64,000 nt of DNA from Streptomyces sp. 135 (lineage in GTDB: Bacteria > Actinomycetota > Actinomycetes > Streptomycetales > Streptomycetaceae), in contig NZ_CP075691.1 in the NCBI RefSeq assembly GCF_020026305.1, positions 992,001-1,056,000 of the forward strand, given 5' to 3'. The first letter of the stretch is position 1. Every line of letters begins with the position of its first letter. Position numbers and translations under genes: made by a program. Below the pieces are notes generated by a model, which did no database searches, was not told the DNA's origin, and worked only from the letters and a program-made list of their open reading frames with translations. Positions 23,634 through 32,750 of this stretch are shown here, in pieces.

Positions 23634-25087
23634 CACCCGTGAAGACCTGCGCCGCCGTCGACCTCGGCGCCTCCAGCGGCCGCGTCATGACCGGCCGCGT
23701 CGGCCCCGGCACGCTGAAGCTGACCCAGGCACACCGCTTCCGCAACCGCCCCGTCCGCACCGCCGGCACCCTGCACTGGGACATCCTCGCCCTGTACGCG
23801 GGCGTGCTCGACGGACTGCGGGCAGCCGGGCACGTCGACTCGGTCGGCATCGACGGCTGGGCCGTCGACTACGGCCTGCTCGACGCGGACGGACAACTGC
23901 TCGGCAACCCCGTGCACTACCGCGACGCCCGCACCGAGGGCGTCGCGGAGCGGGTGTGGACCGCCCTCCCCACCGACCGGCTCTACGCGGCGACCGGCAT
24001 CCAATACGCGCCCTTCAATACGCTGTACCAGTTGACAGCGGCTCACGGAACGCCCCAACTGGCGGCGGCACGGCGGGCGTTGCTCGTCCCCGACCTGATC
24101 GCCTACTGGCTGACCGGCGAGCAGGGGACCGAGATCACCAACGCGTCCACGACCCAGCTGCTCGACCCGCGGACCGGCGGCTGGTCGCACGCGGTCGCCG
24201 AGGCCGCGGGCATCGACACCGACCTGTTCGCGCCGCTGCGACGGCCGGGTGACCCCGCCGGGTTCCTGCTCCCCGAGGTCCTCGACACCGCCGGGCTCAC
24301 CGGCCCGGTGCCGCTCACCACGGTCGCCTCGCACGACACCGCGTCGGCCGTCGCCGCCGTACCGGCCACCACGGGCGACCGCTTCGCGTACATCTGCACC
24401 GGCACCTGGTCGCTGGCGGGCCTGGAGCTCGACGCGCCCGTGCTCACCGAGGCGAGCCGCCGGGCGAACTTCACCAACGAACTGGGCATCGACGGCACCG
24501 TCCGCTATCTGCGCAACATCATGGGCCTGTGGCTCCTCCAGGAGTGCCTGCGGGAGTGGGGCGACCCGCCGCTCGCGCCACTCCTGGACGCGGCCGCGCA
24601 GATCCCAGGGCCCGCCTCCGTGGTGGACGCCTCGGACCCGGCCTTCCTCGCACCCGGCCGGATGCCGGGGCGCGTGGCACAAGCGTGCCGCGCCTCGGGG
24701 CAGCCGGTGCCGAGCACACCCGCCGAGACGACGAGGTGCGTCCTCGACTCGCTCGCCCTCGCGCACCGGCGTGCCGTGGAGGACGCGCGGCGCCTCGCCG
24801 ACCGGCCGGTGGACGTCATCCACGTCGTGGGCGGCGGGGCCCGCAACGCCCTGCTGTGCCAACTGACCGCGGACGCCTGCGGGTTGCCGGTGGTGGCGGG
24901 CCCGGCGGAGGCGGCGGCACTCGGCAACGTACTCGTCCAGGCGCGTGCGCACGGCCTGGTCGGCGACCTCACCGCGATGCGCCGCCTGCTGGCGGCCACC
25001 CAGCCCCTGACCCGCTATGAACCGACCGGCGACCGTGCGGCTCCGGCGGCCTGGGCGGCTGCCGCCGGGCGGATCGCGCGTCCCTGA
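23630..25087 (+). CDS. rhaB: rhamnulokinase
   Basis: 485 residues, FGGY sugar-kinase family. The N-terminal ATPase motif is AAVDLGASSGRVM, with GIDGWAVDYGLLDADG and HYRDART typical of RhaB. The adenosine motif VIHVVGGGARNALLCQLTAD is near residue 400. The GTG at 23630 overlaps the rhaD stop (GTGA); a second GTG nine bases on is an alternative. It phosphorylates L-rhamnulose before aldol cleavage. Last gene of the rha operon, closed by a hairpin. Confidence 0.92.
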   Translation: MTPVKTCAAVDLGASSGRVMTGRVGPGTLKLTQAHRFRNRPVRTAGTLHWDILALYAGVLDGLRAAGHVDSVGIDGWAVDYGLLDADGQLLGNPVHYRDARTEGVAERVWTALPTDRLYAATGIQYAPFNTLYQLTAAHGTPQLAAARRALLVPDLIAYWLTGEQGTEITNASTTQLLDPRTGGWSHAVAEAAGIDTDLFAPLRRPGDPAGFLLPEVLDTAGLTGPVPLTTVASHDTASAVAAVPATTGDRFAYICTGTWSLAGLELDAPVLTEASRRANFTNELGIDGTVRYLRNIMGLWLLQECLREWGDPPLAPLLDAAAQIPGPASVVDASDPAFLAPGRMPGRVAQACRASGQPVPSTPAETTRCVLDSLALAHRRAVEDARRLADRPVDVIHVVGGGARNALLCQLTADACGLPVVAGPAEAAALGNVLVQARAHGLVGDLTAMRRLLAATQPLTRYEPTGDRAAPAAWAAAAGRIARP

Positions 25088-25088
25088 C

Positions 25089-25140
25089 CGCTCCGGGTGG
25101 GCGCGGACACCGAGGGGGTCTGCCGCGTCCGCCCGGAGCG
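25089..25140. terminator. inverted repeat between rhaB and the convergent ligase gene
   Basis: CGCTCCGGG at 25089 pairs with CCCGGAGCG at 25132-25140, extended by GGCGCGGAC/GTCC partial pairing. It begins two bases after rhaB and ends eight bases before the convergent stop, so it probably serves both genes. Confidence 0.6.
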
Positions 25141-25147
25141 CCCTCTC

Positions 25148-26785
25148 TCACGCCGACACGGACGGCCTGTCCATGGCTCCGCTCGCCCACGCGGCGCGCA
25201 GCGCCTTCTTGTCGACCTTGCCGACCTTGGTCGTCGGCAGCCGGTCCAGCAGGACCGTCCGCCGGGGCGTGTACAGCTCTCCCAGCTCGGCGGTGACCGC
25301 CGCGGCGACCTCGTCCGGGTCGACGCCGGCGCCCTCGGCCGTGGCCAGGAAGATCTGCACGGCCTCGCCGTACTCCTCGTCCGGTACGCCAAGCGCCGCC
25401 GCGTTGCGCACGCCGGGCAGGGTGAGCAGGAAGTCCTCCAGGACCCGGGAGTAGACGTTGTCGCTGGTGCTGCCGGTGACGATGATGTCCTTGGCCCGGT
25501 CGACGAGATAGAGGTAGCCCTCGGCGTCGAGGTAGCCCATGTCGCCCGTGCGCAGCCAGCCGTCGCGCAGCGCCTGCGCGGTGCGCTCGGGGTCCTCGTA
25601 GTAGCCGAGCATCACCGTCTCGCCCCGGACGCAGACCTCGCCGACCTGCCGGACGGGCAGTGCCGCCGTGCTGTCCTCGCCACGGATCTCGATCTCGACG
25701 TCGGATATCGCGCGGCCGCAGCTGCGCCAGAGCTCCGGCCTGCGGGCCCCCTCCGATGCGAGGTCCGCCGCGCCGAACGCGGCGATGCCGAGCGCCTCCG
25801 ACTGTCCGTATCCCTGGCTGAGCACGGGCCCGAAGACCTCGACCGCCTGCTGGAGCCGGCTGGGCGAGGAGGCCGCGCCGCCGACGACGATCCGCCGCAG
25901 CGCGGGGAACGCGCCGGACACGCACTCCGGGTGGTCGAGGAGGGCGTACAGCATGGGCGGCACGAACATGGTGGCGGTGATCCGCTCCTCGCGCAGCGCC
26001 GCCAGCGCCGCGCCCGCCTCGAACTCGGGCAGCACGACCAGGACGGAGCCGGTCACCAGCGCCTGGACCGAGGTGAGGTGACCGCTGCCGTGCGTGAGCA
26101 GCGTGGCGACGAGCACCCGGTCCGTGTCCGGGTCCATGGTCGGGAAGACCGCGGGCCCGGAGTCCTCCGAGGCGTTGTCCGCCAGGTCCACCAGCGCGTC
26201 GTAGAGCCGGTGGCTGTGCGCGGCGAGCTTGGGGCGGCCCAGGGTGCCGCCGGTGTAGAGGACGGTGACGGCCTCGTCCGCTCCCGGTGCGGGCACGGCG
26301 TCCGGACGCGTCTCGGGGCAATCGGCGGCCAGGGCCAGCAGGTCGGTGCACGGCTCCTCGCAGGGGCCGAGGCTGAGCAGCACGGGTGCGTGGACGCTGC
26401 GGCCGGCGGCGTCGGCGGCGCGCCGCGCGAAGAGCGGGTCGGTGACCACGGCGCGCGCCTTGGACTGCTCGACCAGCGCGGCGAGTTCGCCGGGTCCTGG
26501 CTCCGGTGGCAGGAACACCACGCGGCAGCCGATGAGGTGGACCGCGAGCTGCACCAGGACGGAGTCCACGCGGTTGGCCAGGAACAGCCCCACTCCGTCA
26601 CCGGGCGCGAGCCCCTGCCGACGCAGCGCGTGCCCCAGGCCGAACAGCCTCCGCCGCGCCTCCCCCCGGGTCAGCCGCCGCGCCCCTTGGACGAGTGCCT
26701 CGGCGTCCTCGTCCTGGTGCCAGTGCTCCAGGACGCGGTCGACGTAGGTCTGCGGCTCGGATGTTCCCTGTGCGTTAATGATCAT
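25148..26785 (-). CDS. AMP-dependent acyl-CoA synthetase/ligase
   Basis: About 545 residues. Adenylation motifs are visible: LYTGGTLGRPK (A3), QGYGQSEALG (A5), GWLRTGDMGYLD (A7), VDRAKDIIVTG (A8) and TTKVGKVDKKALR with the terminal lysine (A10). The family activates a carboxylic acid as acyl-AMP and transfers it to CoA or a carrier. A7/A8 spacing fits fatty- or aryl-CoA ligases. Start is taken at ATG 26785 (MIINAQG); ATGs a few codons upstream exist and no clear Shine-Dalgarno is seen. A palindrome overlaps the start codon. No obvious partner genes. Confidence 0.85.
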   Translation of the reverse strand: MIINAQGTSEPQTYVDRVLEHWHQDEDAEALVQGARRLTRGEARRRLFGLGHALRRQGLAPGDGVGLFLANRVDSVLVQLAVHLIGCRVVFLPPEPGPGELAALVEQSKARAVVTDPLFARRAADAAGRSVHAPVLLSLGPCEEPCTDLLALAADCPETRPDAVPAPGADEAVTVLYTGGTLGRPKLAAHSHRLYDALVDLADNASEDSGPAVFPTMDPDTDRVLVATLLTHGSGHLTSVQALVTGSVLVVLPEFEAGAALAALREERITATMFVPPMLYALLDHPECVSGAFPALRRIVVGGAASSPSRLQQAVEVFGPVLSQGYGQSEALGIAAFGAADLASEGARRPELWRSCGRAISDVEIEIRGEDSTAALPVRQVGEVCVRGETVMLGYYEDPERTAQALRDGWLRTGDMGYLDAEGYLYLVDRAKDIIVTGSTSDNVYSRVLEDFLLTLPGVRNAAALGVPDEEYGEAVQIFLATAEGAGVDPDEVAAAVTAELGELYTPRRTVLLDRLPTTKVGKVDKKALRAAWASGAMDRPSVSA

Positions 26786-26788
26786 GAA
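26775..26788. promoter_or_regulatory. AT-rich palindrome over the ligase start codon
   Basis: TTAATGATCATGAA is a 14-bp near-perfect palindrome (one mismatched pair) in otherwise GC-rich DNA, covering the proposed ATG. It could be an operator or mark the transcription start region of a leaderless gene. Confidence 0.4.
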
Positions 26789-26928
26789 CATATGCAAACA
26801 CGCCACTCAGGGGCGTTGCCTCGTAGGGGGCGGGTTCGGTCGTCGACGGGCGGAGTACCATGCCCCGGCCCCTGGCGCGGATGTCTACCGCAGGGCAGGC
26901 TCCACAAGCCCCTTGTTGTGGTGCGCCG

Positions 26929-27281
26929 ATGTCATCGATCAAGCAGTTCCAAGTCACCTTCGACTGCGCGGAACCCGAGCGCGTCGCCCGCTTCTGGTGC
27001 GAGGTGCCGGGGTACGTCGTCTCCCCGCCGCCGAAGGGGTTTGCCACGTGGGAGGATTTCGACCGCTCGCGGCCGCCCGAGGAGCAGGGCGCGTGGTTCG
27101 CCTGCGGTGACCCCTCGGGCGTCGGCCCGCGCCTGTTCTTCCAGCGCGTTCCCGAAGGCAAGGCCGTCAAGAATCGCGTACATCTCGACGTGCGGGTCTC
27201 CTCGATGTCCTGCATCACGATGCAGGGATCGTGCTCGTCCGCCAGCAGTCGCACGCGGGCAACGAGTTCTGTCTCGACTGA
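26929..27281 (+). pseudogene. VOC/glyoxalase-like protein disrupted by a 57-bp inversion
   Basis: The frame starts normally (MSSIKQFQVTFDCAEPERVA, GYVVSPPPKGFATWEDFD, GVGPRLFFQRVPEGK, KNRVHLDVRV). It then goes out of register at 27201. Bases 27201-27257 read on the minus strand give RVRLLADEHDPCIVMQDIE, and the adjoining plus-strand bases 27258-27281 give GNEFCLD-stop. Rejoined, these make the usual C-terminus of this VOC family. A further stretch of about 25-30 residues expected between LDVRV and RVRLL is absent. The gene is therefore broken by a micro-inversion plus a deletion. The family was probably a small-molecule-binding or dioxygenase-like VOC protein. Confidence 0.82.
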
Positions 27282-27404
27282 GTTCTCCGGGACTTCTGGC
27301 GACGGTGTGACCAACCTGGACTACTGAAGACGCCCCATCGGTCCTATATTCATACAAACAATTCACACGCGGCCCTGCTGCGATGAACACGGGGTAGGAC
27401 CGCA

Positions 27405-28742
27405 GTGATTGAGCCCGACGGCACCAGCAGATCCGCCCGCGCAGAGTCCCGCGCCGCCCGCAAGACGCGGGAGAAGGCGCGCAAGCGCAGGCGCATGGCC
27501 GTGGTCGCGGCCGTGCTCGGCCTGGGCGGGGTGGCCGGTACGTGCGTTCTCGCCCTCGGGAACTCCTCCGGCGGCGGCGGTGAGGACCGGCACACGGCGT
27601 CCACATCCTCGGGCAACGCGGCGGAGAAGGCGCGTTCCGCCAAGCGCTCGAAGAAGGGCGAGGAGAAGTGGGACGGCAAGGTCAAGGTGCTGGGCGACGG
27701 CTCCACCTCGTACGCCGGGCCGCCGCGCGGGCAGCTCAAGCCCAAGAAGCTGAAGCCCGGCGAGAAGCCGCCGCAGTTCGTGGTCTTCTCCTGGGACGGC
27801 GCGCTGGAGGGCGACGACCACCGCTTCTCCCACTTCCGCCAGGTGGCGCGGGAGAGCAAGGCCCACATGACCTTCTTCCTCACCGGCATCTACCTCCTGC
27901 CGGAGAGCAAGAAGACGCTCTACCGCCCCCCGCAGCACGGCACGGGGTCGGCCGCCATCTCGTACCCGACCGTCCCGCACATCCAGACCACGCTCCAGCA
28001 GCTGCGCGGCGCCTGGAAGGACGGCCACGAGATCGGCTCGCACTTCAACGGCCACTTCTGCGGCCCCAAGGGCGGCGGGGACTGGAGCACCGAGGAGTGG
28101 AAGAGCGAGATCGAGCAGACGTACTCGTTCATGAAGAAGTGGAAGACCAACACTGGTTTCACCCAGGAGGCGCCCCTGCCCTTCGACCCGGACCGGGAAG
28201 TGGTCGGCGGCCGCGCGCCCTGCCTGGAGGGCCAGAAGAACCTCCTGACGGCGATCAAGCCGTTCGGCTGGCGCTACGACGCGAGCTCCTCCGGGGACTT
28301 CCAGATATGGCCGTCCAAGGTCGACGACATATGGAACTTCCCTCTGCAACTCCTCCCTCTTGAGGGCAAAGAGGTGCAAGTCCTCTCCATGGACTTCAAC
28401 TTCCTCTACCACCAGTCCGGCGACAGCACCGAGGGCGACCCGGAGAAGTACCCGGAGTGGGAGGCGCAGGTCCGGAAGTCGTACATGAACGGCTTCAACC
28501 GCGTCTACAACGGCAGCCGGGCGCCGATGTTCATCGGCAACCACTTCGAGGACTGGAACGGCGGCATCTACATGAACGCCGTCGAGGACGTGATGCGGGA
28601 GGTGTGCCCGCGCAAGGGCGTCCGCTGCGTGTCCTTCAGGGAGTTGGCGGACTGGCTCGACGTCCAGGACCCGAAGGTCCTGGCCCGGCTGCGCCTGCTC
28701 GACCCCGCGCAGGCGCCGGACTGGAAGTCGCTCGTCAAGTAG
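27405..28742 (+). CDS. membrane-anchored polysaccharide deacetylase-like protein
   Basis: 445 residues from a GTG at 27405. A basic N-terminus precedes one membrane helix (MAVVAAVLGLGGVAGTCVLAL, about residues 31-51), then a Ser/Lys-rich linker. The extracellular domain has FSWDGALEG, analogous to the TFDDG metal Asp motif of NodB domains, and GHEIGSHFNGHF, analogous to HxxxH. Motif spacing suggests a divergent carbohydrate esterase family 4 fold acting on the cell wall or an exopolysaccharide. It faces the PBP gene, with a shared hairpin between them, so a cell-wall role is plausible but inferred. Confidence 0.75.
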   Translation: MIEPDGTSRSARAESRAARKTREKARKRRRMAVVAAVLGLGGVAGTCVLALGNSSGGGGEDRHTASTSSGNAAEKARSAKRSKKGEEKWDGKVKVLGDGSTSYAGPPRGQLKPKKLKPGEKPPQFVVFSWDGALEGDDHRFSHFRQVARESKAHMTFFLTGIYLLPESKKTLYRPPQHGTGSAAISYPTVPHIQTTLQQLRGAWKDGHEIGSHFNGHFCGPKGGGDWSTEEWKSEIEQTYSFMKKWKTNTGFTQEAPLPFDPDREVVGGRAPCLEGQKNLLTAIKPFGWRYDASSSGDFQIWPSKVDDIWNFPLQLLPLEGKEVQVLSMDFNFLYHQSGDSTEGDPEKYPEWEAQVRKSYMNGFNRVYNGSRAPMFIGNHFEDWNGGIYMNAVEDVMREVCPRKGVRCVSFRELADWLDVQDPKVLARLRLLDPAQAPDWKSLVK

Positions 28743-28746
28743 CGCG

Positions 28747-28776
28747 GGTGGGGCCGCAGCAGGCCGCGGCCCCACC
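28747..28776. terminator. bidirectional hairpin
   Basis: GGTGGGGCCGC and GCGGCCCCACC are perfect 11-bp arms around an 8-nt loop, located between the convergent deacetylase-like and PBP genes. Confidence 0.8.
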
Positions 28777-28796
28777 GCCGCATCGCTCCGGGCCCC

Positions 28797-30917
28797 CTAC
28801 TCGACGGCCTTGATGTAGTCGGCCCAAAGGCCCACCGCCCGCTCGCTGCCGAGCCTTCCGGGGGCGTCCCCGCCCAGCCCCTTCAGCGGCAGCGGCACCA
28901 GGTCCTTGAGCGACATGCGGTAGACGACCACGGCCGTCGTCTCGTCCTCGGTGCCGCCCACGAACCAGCCCGCGGTGTTCGCGGTGGTCGTCCCGGTCTT
29001 GCCCACGGCGCCGGCGCGCGCCCCGCCCGCCGCCTTGGCCGATCCGTCGGTCATGGTGGCCCGCAGGGCGTCCGTGACCGCCTTGGCGGTCTTCTGCGAC
29101 ACCGCCCGCGTGGGCTTCGGCTCGGTGAGCGGCACCGCGTCGCCGGCCCGCGTGACCGAGAGCACCGAATAGGGGTCGGTGTGCATGCCGTCGGCGGCGA
29201 AGGTCTGGTAGGCGCCCGCCATCCGGATGGCGCTGGGCGTCGAGTTCTCCCCGAGCGCGAACGTGGGGATCCGCTCCCCGAGGCTCGATTCGAGCAGCCC
29301 CGCCCGCAGTGCGTACTTCTCCACCCGGTCGAGGCCGACGTCCAGGCCGAGTTGGAGCATGGGCGTGTTCACGGAGCTCGCGACGGCCCGCCGCAGGGTC
29401 ACCTTGCCCCAGTCCCGGCCGCCTTCGTTGCGGCCCTTCACCACTTTGCCGCTGCGGTCCCAGTACGGCCCCTCCGGCGTCCGCACGGCGATCCGGTCGT
29501 CGCCGTCGTAGACGCTGGCCGGGGAGACGGGCGTACGGCCCCCCTCGCGGGTGCGCGTCACGCCGTCCTCCAGCGCGGCGGCGTAGACGAAGGGGGTGAA
29601 CGCCGAACCGGCCGGAATGGTCGTCGCGTTCGACTGGTTGAAGCCCTGCTTCAGGAAGTCGTGGCCGCCGTACACGGCGAGCAGCCGGCCGTCCCGGCCG
29701 ACGCTCGCCGCGCCGATCCGGGCGTACTTGTCCGTGTCGGGCCGCCGCTTGGCGTCGAAGTCCTTGTCGGCCTTCCGGACGGCGGCGGTCAGGGCCTTCG
29801 TGCGCTTCCGGTCGAAGGTCGTGCGGATCTGGTAGCCGCCGAGGTCGTAGTCGGCGGTCGTGATGTGCCCGGCCTTGATCGCGTGCCGCTTGGCCAGCTC
29901 CACCAGATAGCCGGTCTGCGCGCCGGGGATGGTGCCGCCGGATCCCGGCTTCGTGGGCTCCGGGAACTTCTTGTACTTCGCGCGCTCGGCCTGCGTGAGG
30001 TGGCCGGTGGCGACCATGCGGTCCAGGATCCAGCTCCACCGCTCGACGGCCCGCGCGCGGTTCTCCTTGCCGAGGGCCGGATCGTAGAGCCCGGCGCCCT
30101 TGAGCAGGGAGGCCAGGAAGGCGCCCTCGCTGGGATTGAGCCGCGAGACGTCCTTGCCGTAGTAGGCGTGCGAGGCGCGCTGGATGCCGTAGGTGCCGCG
30201 CCCGAACCAGCTGGTGTTCAGGTAGTCCTGGAAGATCTTGTCCTTGCTCGTGTGGTTGTCCAGCTTCACGGCGAGCAGGGCTTCGGTGAACTTCCGGGAC
30301 AGGGTGCGGTCCTGGCTGAGGTAGACGTTCTTCACGTACTGCTGGGTGATGGTCGACCCGCCCTGGGTCTCCCCTCCGGTGACCGCGGCGGTCGCGGCAC
30401 GCAGGACGCCGGTCGGCGAGACTCCGGAATCGGAGTAGAAGCTCGCGTTCTCGGCCGCGAGGACGGCCCCCCGGACCTTCGGCGGCACCTTGTCCAGTGG
30501 TATCTCCTGCCGGATGACCCAGCCGGTGCGGGCCATGACGGTGCCGTCCGACCAGTAGTAGACATTGTCCTGTTGCGTGGCGAACGAGTTGAGATCATCC
30601 GGTATGTCCGTGGCCGCGTACGCGATCGCGACGAAGCCGGTCAGACCGATGAACATGTACAGGAAGGCGCCGAGCCACTGGCGCCACGAGGGCACCCACC
30701 GCCGCCAACCGCTGCGCCCCGGCCGGGGGTACGCCGGACGCAGGCGCCGCAGCTGCCTGCGCGCCCCCGCGACGGCGCCGGGTATGCCGCCGTCCGATCG
30801 TGCCCTGCGCCGTTCCCCTGACTGCCTGCGTCGGCCGGTCGCCGCGCGGCGCCCCCCCGATGATGCCGCTCGCCGACCCCCCGGTCGCCCTCCCGCGGCC
30901 CTCCTGCGCCCACCCAC
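28797..30917 (-). CDS. class A penicillin-binding protein with altered SxxK motif
   Basis: 706 residues from a GTG at 30917, with GGAGG upstream. A long Arg-rich cytoplasmic tail precedes one membrane helix (LGAFLYMFIGLTGFVAIAYA). The GT51 glycosyltransferase domain has AAENASFYSDSGVSPTG with the catalytic Glu, QGGSTITQQYVKN and WFGRGTYGIQRAS. The transpeptidase domain keeps SSVN (SxN) and VGKTGTT (KTG). Where SxxK should be, the sequence is PAGSAFTPFVYAAAL, so the serine (about residue 438) is present but the catalytic lysine position is Thr. Polymerisation of glycan strands is expected; transpeptidation may be impaired or use another base. It faces a secreted amidase gene across a divergent promoter region. 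Confidence 0.9.
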   Translation of the reverse strand: MGGRRRAAGGRPGGRRAASSGGRRAATGRRRQSGERRRARSDGGIPGAVAGARRQLRRLRPAYPRPGRSGWRRWVPSWRQWLGAFLYMFIGLTGFVAIAYAATDIPDDLNSFATQQDNVYYWSDGTVMARTGWVIRQEIPLDKVPPKVRGAVLAAENASFYSDSGVSPTGVLRAATAAVTGGETQGGSTITQQYVKNVYLSQDRTLSRKFTEALLAVKLDNHTSKDKIFQDYLNTSWFGRGTYGIQRASHAYYGKDVSRLNPSEGAFLASLLKGAGLYDPALGKENRARAVERWSWILDRMVATGHLTQAERAKYKKFPEPTKPGSGGTIPGAQTGYLVELAKRHAIKAGHITTADYDLGGYQIRTTFDRKRTKALTAAVRKADKDFDAKRRPDTDKYARIGAASVGRDGRLLAVYGGHDFLKQGFNQSNATTIPAGSAFTPFVYAAALEDGVTRTREGGRTPVSPASVYDGDDRIAVRTPEGPYWDRSGKVVKGRNEGGRDWGKVTLRRAVASSVNTPMLQLGLDVGLDRVEKYALRAGLLESSLGERIPTFALGENSTPSAIRMAGAYQTFAADGMHTDPYSVLSVTRAGDAVPLTEPKPTRAVSQKTAKAVTDALRATMTDGSAKAAGGARAGAVGKTGTTTANTAGWFVGGTEDETTAVVVYRMSLKDLVPLPLKGLGGDAPGRLGSERAVGLWADYIKAVE

Positions 30918-31107
30918 CCCGTATGCCTCCCTCTGCTGCGCTTTGCCGACACCCTAGAGGTACGTGAGGCGGGACCGGCGGGGCCCTGGAGCCCTGGTCC
31001 GGCGGCCACCGGGCTCCGGGCGGGGCGAACGGCGCGGTGAAGGCATGGAGTTGTGCGAAGATTCCGTGCCCCGGTCGCGGTGATCGGGCGACAAAAGAGG
31101 AAACAGA

Positions 31108-32256
31108 GTGATACCCAAGAGATACAGACCCGCCGTCGTCGCGGGTCTGACCGCAGCTGTTGCGTCCGGTTCCATGCTCGCGCCCCCCGCACACGCCGAC
31201 GCCCTCGACAGCGAGCCCCGCAAGGCCGACCGCAGGACGGTCGCCGCCTTCGCCCGCATCGCCGATGACGTCCTCTCCCGGCGCGCCGAGGCCCTCGTGG
31301 AGAAGCACGCGGGACGCGGCGGCTCCACCAAGGACACTTCCACGACGCGCATGTCCGGCCGGATGAAGAAGGACGAGGCCGCCGCGCTCCGTTCGTTGCG
31401 CTCCCGCAAGGACCGCCTCGCGAAGCTCGGCGAGGCCTACACGAAGGCGGACACCCGCGTCGTCGTGGAGCGCGCCACGATCACCGGCGGGACGGCGACG
31501 GTGCAGGTCACCTCGTCGTCGACGCTCACCTACAGGAAGCCGCGCGGGGACGCGCCGGACACCACGGCGTTCTCGACCCGGCAGGAGCTGAAGCTCGCCG
31601 GCACGAAGGACGGCGGCTGGAAGCTCACCACGATCACCTCGCGGGACAACGGCCCCGCCGCGGTCGCCGAGCCGTCGGCGGCCCGGGTGAACACCGTCGA
31701 GGACGACGGCAACCAGTACCCGGACGGCACGCCGGCGTCCACCCGGTACCCCACCACGCCGATGCCCTCGGGCAAGACGGCCGGTGCCTACGACTACTCC
31801 GCCATGGCGCGGTACGCGGAGAAGTACTGGCGCAGCTACAACCCGGCGTACCGGAAGTTCAACGGAGCCGGCGGCGACTGCACCAACTTCGTCAGCCAGG
31901 CGCTGAAGGCGGGCGGCTGGAAGTCCGTCCCCGGCTCCGCCTACGACTACCGGAACTGGTGGTACGAGAGCGCGAGCCAGAGCACCTCCTGGGTCGGCGT
32001 GAACGAATGGGCTTGGTTCACGCTGTCCAACCGGCGGGCCCCGAACCTGGCGAACGTCTACCAACTGGACGTCGGCGACGTCCTTCAGATGGACTTCGAC
32101 AAGAACGGGTCCAAGGACCACACCATGATCGTGACGTACCGCGACTGGCGGGGCATGCCGTACCTGACCTACCACTCGACCGACACGTACCGCAGGTCGC
32201 TCGCGAGCGTCCTCGCGTCCTACCCCGACGCGCGTTACTTCGCGTACCGCACCTGA
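31108..32256 (+). CDS. secreted amidase-domain protein (Amidase_6-like)
   Basis: 382 residues from a GTG at 31108, with AGAGGAAA upstream. The signal peptide runs to about residue 30 (ending PPAHADA). The C-terminal 170 residues are a putative amidase domain: MARYAEKYWRSYNPAYRKF, GGDCTNFVSQALKAGGW with the likely catalytic Cys, and KDHTMIVTYRD with the His. Proteins with this domain are NlpC/P60-like in general logic and are often cell-wall or spore-associated. The central region (RATITGGTATVQVTSSSTLTY) is a small beta domain. Divergent from a PBP gene. Confidence 0.85.
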   Translation: MIPKRYRPAVVAGLTAAVASGSMLAPPAHADALDSEPRKADRRTVAAFARIADDVLSRRAEALVEKHAGRGGSTKDTSTTRMSGRMKKDEAAALRSLRSRKDRLAKLGEAYTKADTRVVVERATITGGTATVQVTSSSTLTYRKPRGDAPDTTAFSTRQELKLAGTKDGGWKLTTITSRDNGPAAVAEPSAARVNTVEDDGNQYPDGTPASTRYPTTPMPSGKTAGAYDYSAMARYAEKYWRSYNPAYRKFNGAGGDCTNFVSQALKAGGWKSVPGSAYDYRNWWYESASQSTSWVGVNEWAWFTLSNRRAPNLANVYQLDVGDVLQMDFDKNGSKDHTMIVTYRDWRGMPYLTYHSTDTYRRSLASVLASYPDARYFAYRT

Positions 32257-32275
32257 CGGGACCGGTAGCGCCACC

Positions 32276-32327
32276 GGACCGGCGCGGGCGGCACCGGGCG
32301 TCTCTCGCCGGGCCCCCGCGCCGGTCC
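32276..32327. terminator. strong hairpin after the amidase gene
   Basis: GGACCGGCGCGGG and CCCGCGCCGGTCC form perfect 13-bp arms around a 26-nt loop, 20 bp after the amidase stop. Confidence 0.8.
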
Positions 32328-32414
32328 CTCCAGAAGGCAGCCATGCGGCACCCGGGAATGAGGGGCGCGATTACGGGCACCCGTACACCACCGAAGAGCC
32401 TTCAGGAGGGGTCT

Positions 32415-32687
32415 GTGGTCGTGTTGAAGCCGGAACCGCGCTCAGTGAGAACTCTGCTCGCCCGTTACGCAGGCGCGCGCATCGCGCTCATGGAGAAGGC
32501 CGACCCGGCCTGGCAGCGGGAACTGGAGGACGTCACCTACACGCTGTGCGTGGTGACGGGCACCCAGTCGATCACGGACGCGATCGCGGCGGCCGACGAG
32601 ATCCTGGCGGCGGCCGAGCGCCCCGACGCACGACCTGACGCACGACCGGTGGCACCTTCCGCTGAGGACCCGGTCCTGGCGGCCTGA
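32415..32687 (+). CDS. DUF5133 domain protein
   Basis: 90 residues from a GTG at 32415, placed six bases after CAGGAGG. The pattern SVRTLLARYAGARIALM, ELEDVTYTLCVVTGTQSITDAIAAADEILA is that of the small DUF5133 proteins that are abundant in Streptomyces and of unknown function. The C-terminus holds an ARPDARPD duplication. It is a stand-alone gene between the amidase terminator and a convergent M20 gene. Confidence 0.82.
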   Translation: MVVLKPEPRSVRTLLARYAGARIALMEKADPAWQRELEDVTYTLCVVTGTQSITDAIAAADEILAAAERPDARPDARPVAPSAEDPVLAA

Positions 32688-32750
32688 GACGCCCTCTCCA
32701 ACTGCCACTCTCCGGAAGCCGTCCCTGGCCGGAAGCCGTTGGCGTTGAAA

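Noticed and set aside
21456..23636. Long minus-strand open frame opposite rhaD
   Set aside because: No recognisable motif; the plus strand has a complete two-domain enzyme.
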